This document shows positions 46,257 through 55,519 of a stretch of DNA of 64,000 nt, in pieces. The position numbers and the translations under genes are program-made. The notes beneath the pieces were generated by a model, which did not search any database, had not been told where the DNA came from, and worked only from the letters and a program-made list of their open reading frames with translations. The DNA is from Palaemon carinicauda. Lineage: Eukaryota; Arthropoda; Malacostraca; Decapoda; Palaemonidae. Location of the stretch: positions 51,124,110 through 51,188,109 of the forward strand of contig NC_090763.1 of the NCBI RefSeq assembly GCF_036898095.1. Direction: 5' to 3'. The stretch's first letter is position 1. Every line of letters begins with the position of its first letter.

Positions 46257-46642
46257 TCCCATAACTTTTTAACCTTTCTCTTGAATACTTTTTATGGGTT
46301 GTACGGTCGGCTAAGAAGCCTTCCACATCCTTTTTGATTTGGCGGGTGGTCAATTCTTTCTTGAGAAGCGCCAAGGTTAAAGGTTGTGATGAGGTCCTTT
46401 AGTATGGGTTGCAGCCCTGTATACTTTAGCACCTTTGAGTTGATTCAGCCTCCCAAGAGGAACGCTGCGCTCAGTAAGGAAGACGATCTTATTAAAGGCA
46501 GAGTAACGGTTCAAGTCGACTTCCTTACCAGGTACTTATTATTTCATTGTTATTGTGGATAACTGATTATATGAAATACGGGATACTTAGCTATCCTTTA
46601 GTCTTGTACACTGGTTTTTCACCCACCCCCCTGGGTGTGAAT

Positions 46643-46733
46643 CAGCTACATGATTATCGGGTAAGTTTAATATTGAAAAATGTTATTTTTATTAATAAAA
46701 TAAATTTTTGAATATACTTACCCGATAATCATG
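46643..46733 (+). repeat. Internal complementary region of DIRS element 2
   Basis: cagctacatgattatcgggt through tttaatattgaaaaa is the reverse complement of the left end; tgttatttttattaataaaa through cccgataatcatg is the reverse complement of the right end. Confidence 0.9.
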
Positions 46734-46775
46734 ATTTAATCGACCCTCCCTTCCTCCCCATAGAGAACCAGTGGA

Positions 46776-46936
46776 CCGAGGAATAATTGAGGAGGTGTCA
46801 ACAAGAAGTACTTGAGTACCTGGCCACAGGTGGCGCTGGTAAATACACCCCCTTCTAGTATTGTGATAGCTGGCGTATCCCTCCATAGAATTCTGTCGGG
46901 CAACGGAGTTGACAGCTACATGATTATCGGGTAAGT
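46776..46936 (-). repeat. Right inverted terminal repeat of DIRS element 2
   Basis: Reverse complement of 40261-40423, followed by aagtatattcaaaaattt. That extension is also found at the right end of element 1, so the right extensions are more alike than the left ones. Confidence 0.9.
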
Positions 46937-46972
46937 ATATTCAAAAATTTATTTTATTAATAAAAATAACAT

Positions 46973-48190
46973 ATTTCTTGAAAAAAATTTCAGCAATCGA
47001 TGTCTGTTTTTGTCTCCTTTTTATGGTATCCCACATATCGTTTTGGTATTCATGGCTTTTTACTTGTAATTGCCTGGTCCAAAACTTGATTACCAACTGA
47101 CTGTTTTATGTTCTTAATATCATACCATTCATCATGAATTGTTTGCTCTTTGTCTTTTGAAGTCTCTAAGATTGCAAATTGATTCCTACCTTCAATTGCA
47201 AATGTTTCTCTGTGCTCATCTTTTAGAAGCTTAGTATCATACTACATATTCTATCTACAGTTTTGTTGGGTACTTTCAGTTTTAATTTCAATGTGGCAAT
47301 GAGGAGCTGGTGATCATTACCAATATCTGCACTTCTATAGCTTTTAACATTTCTCAGAGTCCTCCTTCTCTCTTTATTAAGGGTTATGTGATCTATTTGA
47401 TTTCTGTAATTGTCTCATTGTGAAGTCCATGTATATTTGTAGATGTCCTTGTGCTGGAAAAGAGTACCTCCAATGACAAAAGTATTTATTGAACAGAAAC
47501 TTATGCAATATCCTCTATTTTCATTTGCAACTTTGTCATGACCCTCAACACCCATCACATTATACCTTGGATTATTCCTTGGATTATTCCATGGATTATT
47601 CCTTCCAACTTTAGCAGTAAAGTCACCCATCACAATTTTAATCTCTCTCTCTGGGATCTCATCTATTACACCCTGCACTTCTTCATAGTATTCATCCTTT
47701 CTTTCTATAGAGGAGTAATTTGTTTGTGTATAGCAAACTATAATACTCATATTGCACTGCTTTGATTTTAACTTTGCAAGTACTGTAACAATCTACTATT
47801 TACATCTCTCCACTGAGTTAATGCCTTTTCTGCTCTTTGCATCATCATCATTCGTATCCCTTCTCTCTCAACTCCATCTGTTCTTCCTGAACTGATATAA
47901 GTATTGCCTTGGTTTAAGGTTTCCTTACCAATCCCCTCACAATGTGTTTCACCTAAAGCCAAGATATCCAAACTATATTTCATAAATTTACTCTCCACTT
48001 GCTGCAACTTCCCAATCTAATTCATGGCTCTAACATTCCAATTACCAATTTTTTATTTTTCTTTAGTATTGATAAACCGGGGGATTTATAGCATCCTCTA
48101 TGCCTGGTACTTGGGGCCATTCTTTTATCTCTTTCCATTGACTGACTAAATCCATAGATGATTCATTGGCTACATTCATCAAAGAATAGC
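46973..48190 (-). pseudogene. RTE-like LINE, endonuclease half (upstream of DIRS insertion)
   Basis: Read on the minus strand from ~48055: NWNVRAMN-like start, then ESKFMKYSLDILALGETHCE (the E of the apurinic-type endonuclease), ISSGRTDGVEREGI, IVCYTQTNYSS, EREIKIVMGDFTAKVG (Asp of the endonuclease core) and an IDH-like region further on. Several frames are needed. It continues, after the DIRS element, at 40245 with the linker before RT. The order endonuclease then RT confirms one LINE split by DIRS element 2. In 47562-47605 the word ggattattcc is repeated four times. Confidence 0.8.
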
Positions 48191-49185
48191 CAGTATAGTC
48201 ATTTTTAGAATAATTATTTTATGTAGTTCTCAGATTTAAGGCAATGAATCAAGTCCAACAGGATATTATAAAGATGTTTCTGCAAGGCAGTACGTACCAT
48301 TTCTGCGAAAGGTTGAAGTAATAATTTTGGTACATGATATACCAACCCCACCCTGCTTGCAACTTCCATTTAAACTTTCTGAAGTATCATTCAGTGATTT
48401 GAACTATTTCTTTATGGCAAACCTTTAGAAGATGCCATAGTGCCACAGGGAGTACAGTACTCTAATATGTTGCTTAAATAAAGACTGAATGAAAGGTTGT
48501 TGATAAGATGAAAGTAATCACTTTGGTGCTTGTTGAAACTTAGTGTATACACTTGAGTTGTTGGATACGACTAGTAGCAATTAAGCCTAATTATTATTGT
48601 AATATAGATTAAATTACTTTGAGAGTAGGTGAAATTGAATTTCATTTGATTTCAAAGTTCAAGTACTGAAGATTGTGTACAGTACTTAAGTACCAGGTTT
48701 TGTACTTAGATCCAAACCTTTTACAAGGACAGTGTAGTAATAAGGAAGAAAAAGTAACATACTTGTAACTAACAATAGGAATGGTAGTACAAAGGGTTTT
48801 CCACTGTCTAAAGTGGGTTGGTCTACTTCTATAGTGGTTCAGCTATTAAGGGCATTTTTTTTTCCATTGCTTTCTCCTCCATATTGATGTTTTTATTTCA
48901 CTTTAACATTATATGTACATGTGGTATTATTTGCTTAATTTTGTTTTCCCATTTATTCTGCTTTATTTAAGATTGATAGTTTCTTAGAGCCATTTCTTAA
49001 CAATCACATCCATTTAGTTGGCAAAATCTAACCGAGGTCCTTTGCATCAATAGGCGTAGGAGATGATGATGATATATATATAATAAATGTTCCTTCTCAT
49101 ATTTAATGTTTTATATTAATGTGATTTGCCCTGTAAAGGCAACTATTTATGGTTCGGATTAATAATATTGATTTATCTGTTTCAG
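48191..49185. other. AT-rich sequence, presumed intron
   Basis: No gene recognised apart from a short LINE tail at 49018-49075. Ends in atttatctgtttcag, a good 3' splice site. Confidence 0.5.
49018..49075 (+). repeat. Detached 3' tail of the RTE-like LINE
   Basis: ggcaaaatctaaccgaggtc, ctttgcatcaataggcgtag and gatgatgatatatata match the last ~50 bp of the LINE (5735-5795), here with a GAT/TA tail and nothing else of the element. Confidence 0.75.
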
Positions 49186-49236
49186 ATGTCATCTGAAGGT
49201 AGGGAGATTACTAATAAGCCAAGGACTCCATGTTAA
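49186..49236 (+). CDS. Candidate host-gene terminal exon C (coding part, 51 nt)
   Basis: Follows a strong acceptor (atttatctgtttcag). In the phase left by exon B it reads MSSEGREITNKPRTPC and then TAA. With exons A and B this would be the last 62 residues of a + strand protein. A polyadenylation site is not obvious nearby. The protein is not recognised, and a first exon starting at this ATG is an alternative reading. Confidence 0.35.
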   Translation: MSSEGREITNKPRTPC

Positions 49237-49897
49237 TTTGCATTTTGTTAAATATTTTAATTATATCTTATCACCGTAAACGCATGCTCACTACAGGTTT
49301 TGGTTTCGACGATGAATAATGTAAGGCTTAGGATTGATATTGTACATTTTATTTCTTATTGCGCATCATACATTTGTGGAATATGACATTTCATATGATT
49401 TGGTGTCCTCATGTGCAGGATGGTTTTGTTGCACTGTACTTCTTTTCACAGGTTTTATTGTTTTGAAAATCTATGATTTTTTTAAACTATAATTTAGGAT
49501 TCCGTCAGTGACCCTGGTGGTTGTGACATTAGGTTGCATAGGCTAATCAATGCAATTTATACTGTGTGATTTGCTTTGAGTAATTAAGGTTATTTTACTG
49601 AGTGTGTATTTAACATGAGTATTATATTTTCTATAACAATATTGTGAGTTCTGTATTTACGTACAATACAGTATTGTTATTGTGGTTTAGACTTTTATAT
49701 GTAATCAATTCTCTTTTCAATGCTTATTTTTTTTTTAGTATTAGAAACTTTAGTTCACTGTTTATGGAATCCTTGGCTTATGTAGTAATTGAGCTTGTTT
49801 TAGTATTCACAATATTTAAAAGAATATTGTGAATATTCACAAGTTTCAAATTCATCGATAAGGACACGCAAAGGTAAATGAAATTTAATTTTCTTTA
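49237..49897. other. AT-rich sequence, possible 3' UTR, no other gene seen
   Basis: Several TACAGTA words (49665-49680). A local inverted word attcacaatatt/aatattgtgaat lies at 49805-49836. Confidence 0.45.
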
Positions 49898-49901
49898 TTA
49901 A

Positions 49902-50145
49902 CCCCTTATACCCACAAGCTATTTGGAACTATTCAACCCTTAGCCTCCAGGCGTTTTTTTTTTATCAAGCACATTTTGCAATTTATATTTTTTAAATTGC
50001 TCTAACAGCCTTAATTTACATCTTAGAGAGGTCAGGTTGGTCTCATTCTTTTGGAAAATGCCTGAAGTTTCTCATAAAGTTATAAAAAATGTGAATAACA
50101 GTTTTTTGCAAGGATGTATTAGTACATCCATTTCGGGTAAAAGGG
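49902..50145 (-). mobile_element. TTAA-flanked MITE, copy 3
   Basis: Flanked by TTAA (49898-49901) and TTAT (50146-50149). The ends CCCCTTATACCC and CGGGTAAAAGGG, and the internal words cacattttgcaatttatatt and ggtctcattcttttggaaaa, match copies 1 and 2. It has one acgta-type module (gtattagtac), diverged. Confidence 0.75.
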
Positions 50146-50149
50146 TTAT

Positions 50150-50738
50150 CATGCCAGTTCTCAATTTATAGCTTTTAGGGATATATTTCTTTGCTGTTGG
50201 TTGAAAAGTTGCTGCTTTTGTTGAAAAACTAGGGTTGTTTAACTTTAGGGTACTTAATTGATTGGTTTCGGCAAATGTACTTTGTTCCTCTGATTGAAAT
50301 GAAATGCAGTACAGTATTTAGGTAATGCTCCTGTGATGATTAGATTTGTAATTGAAGAACCATTTAGTTTGGGGTTAAGCTGTTTTGGTAATTTGAGTTT
50401 TGAAATAAATGTAAAGCTGTGAGGGATTATTATGAATAATTTTTATAATGAATCTTTATGATTAATTGTTATGATAACCATAAGGTATATGCTTATGGTT
50501 ATAATAGCAATATAACACAATGAATCATTATAGTAACCATTCATAATAAAAATATGCTACTTTATTGATATTAGGTACATCTTCAGAGATTTATGTACTT
50601 TTTATGGAAATGTCTTTTGGGGTGAAGGATTTTAGTGCTGTTGGTGTAAGATAGCTTTGTTCCCACACAAACACAAACCATCGTGTTTACTATAGGAGAA
50701 TAAAAAAACAGCAAAGCTGGAACACTTCATTTGAAACT
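50150..50738. other. AT-rich sequence, no gene seen
   Basis: Repetitive TTATGATAA-like words near 50450-50545; no coding signal. Confidence 0.45.
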
Positions 50739-51138
50739 TGAAATGAGGTGTAAACAATCCACTTTATAAAGTTAAAACGAGGTGTAAACAACCAACTAAA
50801 AGTTAAAACCAGGTGTAAACAACCAACTAAAAGTTAAAACCAGGTGTAAACAACCAACTAAAAGTTAAAACCAGGTGTAAACTACCGACTAGTCCCTAAA
50901 ACAAGGTGTAAACTACCGACTAGTCCCTAAAACGAGGTGTAAACTACCGACTAGTCCCTAAAACGAGGGGTAAACTACCGACTAGTCCCTAAAACGAGGT
51001 GTAAACTACCGACTAGTCCCTAAAACGAGGTGTAAACTACCGACTAGTCCCTAAAACGAGGGGTAAACTACCGACTAGTCCCTAAAACGAGGGGTAAACT
51101 ACCAACTACAAGTAGTCCCTAAAACGAGGTGTAAACAA
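50739..51138 (+). repeat. 31-bp minisatellite, ~13 units in two variant blocks
   Basis: Units of type gactagtccctaaaacgagg + tgtaaactacc (31 bp; starts at 50887 and 50918) fill the right part. The left part (50755-50880) has units accaactaaaagttaaaacc + aggtgtaaaca, also 31 bp. One unit near 51100 is longer (actacaagtagtccc), mixing the two. Confidence 0.9.
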
Positions 51139-52239
51139 CCGGCAATGGGTTTCTTTTCTTGGACTTGGAGAACATTCTGGTTAAGGGACCTGGCTGGAAT
51201 GCCAATATATGGTGGTATAGGAAGAAAAACACAAAATCCTGAAAAATCTCACTGAGTTTGTATGGCAATGGAGAATGCGTATACGAAACATTTTGTCAAA
51301 ATTCCTCCTACTTTCAAAGTTACAGGGTAATTAGTAAAAGTAACATTGTTCCCTACAAGAAAATGCAGTATTTCATGTCATCGTAAATTTTGATGATTAT
51401 TGCATTTTAATTTAAAAGAAATTGTGAGCAATAGCATCTGTATAGATTCCCCGAGTCACAAGACAATGTATTACACAGTAAATTACACCCTTCGCCCTTC
51501 AGTCCTACCGCAAACCTCACAGAGGATACATTTGACATTCACTCATTTGTATGTCTATTTTTCTCGTTTTTGACAAGAATTTCATTTCAAAGAGGGAAAG
51601 ACGATTTCAACATCTCGTTAACATAAGGAAGAAGAAAATTTGCTGTAATAAGACTTCGGAAGTGGGTAATATCGGCGAAATTAGCGGAGTTAGTGAAGGA
51701 GAGGGATGATGACGGAGCGACCGTCTCGCCTAAAGAAGCAAGAAATTGAGCAAAGGTATCTTCATTTATAATTAGATTATGATAAATAACTTTGTTTTGG
51801 TTTATTAATATCCAAAAAGGAACACAAAATTCATAATAATCAGGATTCATTAATATTGTCTGTTTAAAAATACAAAGAAAAATTTGAACGCCCGTATTTC
51901 AAAACTATACTTATTGACCTTCAGATTCTATTTTATCCCTTAGTTTTAATGATATAGCATTGCAATTGGGTATATAACTTAGAAAGACATTGTGAAACAA
52001 TAAAATGGAGCCCTTTTTTCCAAGTTTTGTTTCATATTTTTTTCTTACTTTTTTTCCCCGAAATATAGGGTTTATTTTTTTTACCACAATGAAAAATTTA
52101 TATCTAGCAAAAAAAATTACTTTTACAAAAAAAAACTATTTTACTGAACGTCTATATCATGTCTATATAGGGTATTAATCCCAGGTCTTAATATTATGTA
52201 TCAAGGGAGGACACAGAATTTGAAAAACACTAAAATTCA
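51139..52239. other. AT-rich sequence, no gene supported
   Basis: An 87-aa minus-strand frame at 51587-51850 has no recognisable domain. Parts may belong to an interspersed repeat, but no boundary can be drawn. Confidence 0.45.
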
Positions 52240-52690
52240 AGATAAATCGCCCTGGCGTCGCAAAACCAAAGGTCAGAGGCAAAAATCCTATGCAGTTAGA
52301 TGTCCTAAGTCACCTTGTTAAGTGGTATGAATATCAAAGTCTCGTCCTTAAAAAACGGCCTTAGCCAGTCGGCCCACTTGAACAAAACCAAAATAAATAT
52401 TTCCTATATAAACAATGAAAACTTTAATAAAAACAAGAAGAGTAATAAGATAAAATGGTGTGTCAGAGTGTTCTTTCAAGCAAGAGAACTCTAACCCAAG
52501 ACAGTGAAAGACCAAAATACACAGGCTATGGCACTAACCAAGACTAGAGAACAATGGTTTGATTTGGGAGTGTTCTCCTAGAAGTGTTGCTTACCATAGC
52601 TTAAGAGTCTCTTCTATTTTTAAAAGAGGAAAGACGTCACTGAACAATTACTTTGCAGTAGTTAATCCTCAGAAGAGAGTATACATTATC
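52240..52690. repeat. Fragment of an interspersed repeat
   Basis: The stretch with cctatgcagttagatgtcct, cagtcggcccacttgaacaa and caagactagagaacaatggt resembles a repeat I recall as very common in decapod genomes. No coding motif or terminal repeat is visible here. The resemblance is from memory and unverified. Confidence 0.4.
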
Positions 52691-52861
52691 ACGGTTTAGT
52701 TAATCTTTAATGATTACAATAAAGAGTTGGACGACATTCTAGTTAAGCATGAAACGCTGGAGTCTCAGCATAGTGTGGATGTTATCACAATTCTCTTAAC
52801 CATTACTGATTGCAATATATACAGTATTGCCAAATTATCCATCCATATACCAAGTCACTTC

Positions 52862-53250
52862 TTACAATTTTGGGGGGTAGCCGACATCAAATGAATGAAA
52901 CAAAAAAGGGGACCTCTCCTCTCTACGTTCCTCCCAGCCTAACAAGGGACTCAACCGAGTTCGGCTGGTATTGCTAGGGTGCCACAGCCCACCCTCCCCT
53001 GTTATCCACCACAGATGAAGCTTCATAACGTTGAATCCCCTACTGCTGCTACTTCCTCGGTCATCTAAGGCACTGGAGGAAGCAGCAGGGCCTACCGGAA
53101 CTGCGTCACAATCGCTCGCCATTCCTTCCTATTTCTAGCATGCTCTCTTGTCTCTCTCACATCTATCTTATCACCCAGAGCTTTCTTCACTCCATCCATC
53201 CACCCAAACCTTGGCCTTCCTCTTGTACTTCTCCCATCAACTCTTGCCAA
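52862..53250 (-). pseudogene. Non-LTR retrotransposon, extreme C-terminus and 3' end
   Basis: On the minus strand, 53242-53102 reads DGRSTRGRPRFGWMDGVKKA, LGDKIDVRETREHARNRKEW and RAIVTQFR, then a stop. This is the common C-terminal pattern of arthropod LINE ORF2 proteins (GRPR.GW.D.V, then ARNR..WR). Below it is a ~240-bp 3' region that is open for 86 aa by chance. All upstream domains are missing. Confidence 0.65.
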
Positions 53251-53539
53251 ATTATAAGCAGATAAATTGTTTCTAAATTTAGAACTTTATATCTTATTCT
53301 AAATTCAACCAATTTTATTCTTATTACTCAGCGATAGGGGTCATTCTTGGATGTCATTCTTGTTAAACTTTTTAATAATAGGCAGTAAGCAGTAGCAAGC
53401 TGCAGAGCATATACATTATTATGATTTAGTTAACCATTGCTGATTGCAATACAGTACTGTATTTCCAAATTATTAATACTGTACTGTAGATGAATTGCTG
53501 CTGGAATCAAAGAGAATTTCAACAATATAATTATTATGA

Positions 53540-54111
53540 TGCATCATGAACAACCCTTTTGACTGATGTGTTTGACAGTAACCAGAGTCATGAGAAATTC
53601 AATCTTCCTCATTCCTGTTTTCCTGTGGCTAAACTAACTAGTTTAGCTTTTCAGTGTCGTGGAATTAAAATACTCTGGAGGGACCTTGATGCTTATGGAG
53701 GTGTATACCCAAATGGTATATTTCCTTTGGTTTTTTTTTTATAAAGACTGGTGGGTTTTTAGCTACTTGGCTATCTGTTATTTTCTGCTAGTTAGCACGA
53801 AGATGTTCTTTTGGCACTCTTTTGGAGAACTGGTAATGTTACACCTTTATGTAAATGTGTTAGTGATACCTTATTTTCGAATGTTTTTGAATGTCGTTTG
53901 GCAAAACGTCTAAATACCCTGTAGGTATGCTAAAGGGAAACATCTGTTCCCTAGTTTGCAATTTGGTTTTTGTAAAGGCATTGAAGCATTTGATGCCCTT
54001 CTCACAATCTCCAATGCTGTACAGAAATCCCTTGTTTGTGGTCAGGAGGTTCATATGATTGGCCTTGATTTGTGTTCTGTTTTGACCATGTAAACCATGA
54101 GGCCCTTGTTT
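53540..54111 (+). pseudogene. CR1-like LINE, RT fragment before the piggyBac insertion
   Basis: In shifting + frames the stretch gives SLAFQCRGIKILWRDLDAYG, then RLAKRLNTL, then a Q-F-G-F-x-K-G-x-x-x-x-D-A-L-L-T-I-S-N-A-V-Q-K motif (53957-54025), then IGLDLCSVFDHVNHEALVF with the palm aspartate. The match between these motifs and CR1-type RTs is from knowledge of that family. It runs up to the TTAA of the piggyBac target and resumes at 58119. Confidence 0.75.
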
Positions 54112-54810
54112 TTAACCCTGGACAGGTAACGATAAATCGCGTTACCTATTAAGGTAAAGCCGGGTATATATAACCGGCCGTAAAAGTTATTTTATAAGAC
54201 AATTAGGGTTTGGCTTATTGGTTTCAACAACCCTTAATACTACTCTGGTGTTTAAATCAAACAAAGAATAGAAAAAATATTTTTACTAAATATTTCAAAA
54301 AAAGTAAGTTTGATTTTTTAATCAGTAAAAAATTTACAGAAAATTACAGAATTCAAATATTTACATAATCTTCACAGGACTTCATCCCAGGTGGTGTCTT
54401 GAGCACTGGAGAAAATCTGAAGCAAATTCGTCAAAAACGGAGAGAGCTGAAAGCATGAGAAAAATGTGATTTAAAATTTTTTGCAAAAAATAAAAAAAAA
54501 AAAAAATTGATCCTTTTATTGGCTACCAAATGACTATTATATACATATGAAAATTACTGAAAGTTATGTAATATATTGGTATATGACTTAAGAATACAAT
54601 TATCATAAAAAAAAATTATATATTTGCGCACTTTAGTTTGAAAAAGACAAGTAAATGATGGTACCACCTTTTGAGGGATGATTTTTCATGTAATTCCTTC
54701 AAATAAAATATGTGGTACATCATAACATATGAGCTCAATCACACTGAAAATTACGCAATTTATAGAGAATTTCATAAGGAACAAGAATATAACAAGTTTA
54801 TAGTACTTAC

Positions 54811-54872
54811 AATAAAAACAGAGTCACAAGGGCAAGCAGAGTCCGAGGTTGTGCGGGTGCCGCAGGCAGCAG
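54811..54872 (-). other. Exon-like module 1 (62 nt) in piggyBac 3' region
   Basis: On the minus strand it is preceded by ttttcctccaacag and followed by gtaagtacta. One frame reads AACGTRTTSDSACPCDSVFI. The second module at 55202-55263 has the same length, the same boundaries and the same peptide pattern. Confidence 0.5.
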
Positions 54873-55201
54873 CTGTTGGAGGAAAAACAAGTGATTAGAA
54901 GCGTGAATGAACGCATGCATTCCAGACGTCATTTGACCTACTAAATAGTGTTATGTTTCCTTAAAATTTCACCTGGACCCTTATAGAAGATGTACAGTCA
55001 GTTTTAAGTAAGAAATAATCAAAATAACAAAAAAATATATCCGCTAAGGGACAATAAATTTGAGAGGGCCGAGTTATCAGCCACTTTTTTCTTAGAAAGT
55101 GCTACATAACTCTCAATACACGAGCTCAATCACACTGAATATTACATAATCTATAGAAAAATTCATAGGGAACAGGAATATAACAAGATTATAGCACCTA
55201 C

Positions 55202-55263
55202 AATAAAAACCGAGTCACAGGGGCAAGCAAAGGTAGAGGAGGTGTGCATGTCGCAGGCAGCAT
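55202..55263 (-). other. Exon-like module 2 (62 nt) in piggyBac 3' region
   Basis: Preceded by ttctcttcccacag and followed by gtaggtgcta on the minus strand. The frame reads AACDMHTSSTFACPCDSVFI. Compared with module 1 there is no indel, and the shared end ACPCDSVFI differs at two bases, both at third codon positions and both synonymous. Confidence 0.5.
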
Positions 55264-55519
55264 CTGTGGGAAGAGAAATAAGCTGTTATAATGTTTGCTT
55301 TCAAGAGGCAATTAGGCTGACAGAACATTATTACTTTTGACTGAAATTCTACATGAATCTTTTCAGATGATACATGATAACTTCGAGCAAAGAAAAATTA
55401 GGAAAATAGGGATCTGTAAACCCCGAATGAACACTAAAATTGAGAGGGACGACTTTTCATGAAAATTATATATTCTCAAAACTTTATTGCAACATGAAAG
55501 AAAATATGTGGTGTCTTAC

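Larger units (their letters stand above)
40246..46972 (+). mobile_element. DIRS-type retrotransposon, element 2 (RT palm deleted)
   Basis: A 6.7-kb relative of element 1 with ~162-bp inverted terminal repeats (40261-40423 and 46776-46936), an internal complementary region (46643-46733), the same leader words, ORF1, a pol frame and a recombinase. It sits inside the minus-strand LINE. Joining the flanks (...ttttcat + atttcttg...) restores an open LINE frame on the minus strand without target duplication. Pol lacks the RT palm, so the element cannot copy itself unaided, though its RNase H and recombinase frames are long and open. Confidence 0.92.
54670..55515 (-). repeat. Tandem exon-plus-intron-like units in piggyBac 3' region
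   Basis: Starts tttgagggatgatttttcat (54671), ttgagagggccgagttatca (55062) and ttgagagggacgacttttca (55441) mark three units about 380-390 bp apart. The first two share most of their length, including gagctcaatcacactgaa, ggaacangaatataacaag and gagtcacangggcaagca. Each has a minus-strand GT-type donor. See the two 62-nt exon-like modules. Confidence 0.7.

Noticed and set aside
51587..51850. 87-aa minus-strand frame as a gene
   Set aside because: No domain, start context, splice support or homologous copy in the window.
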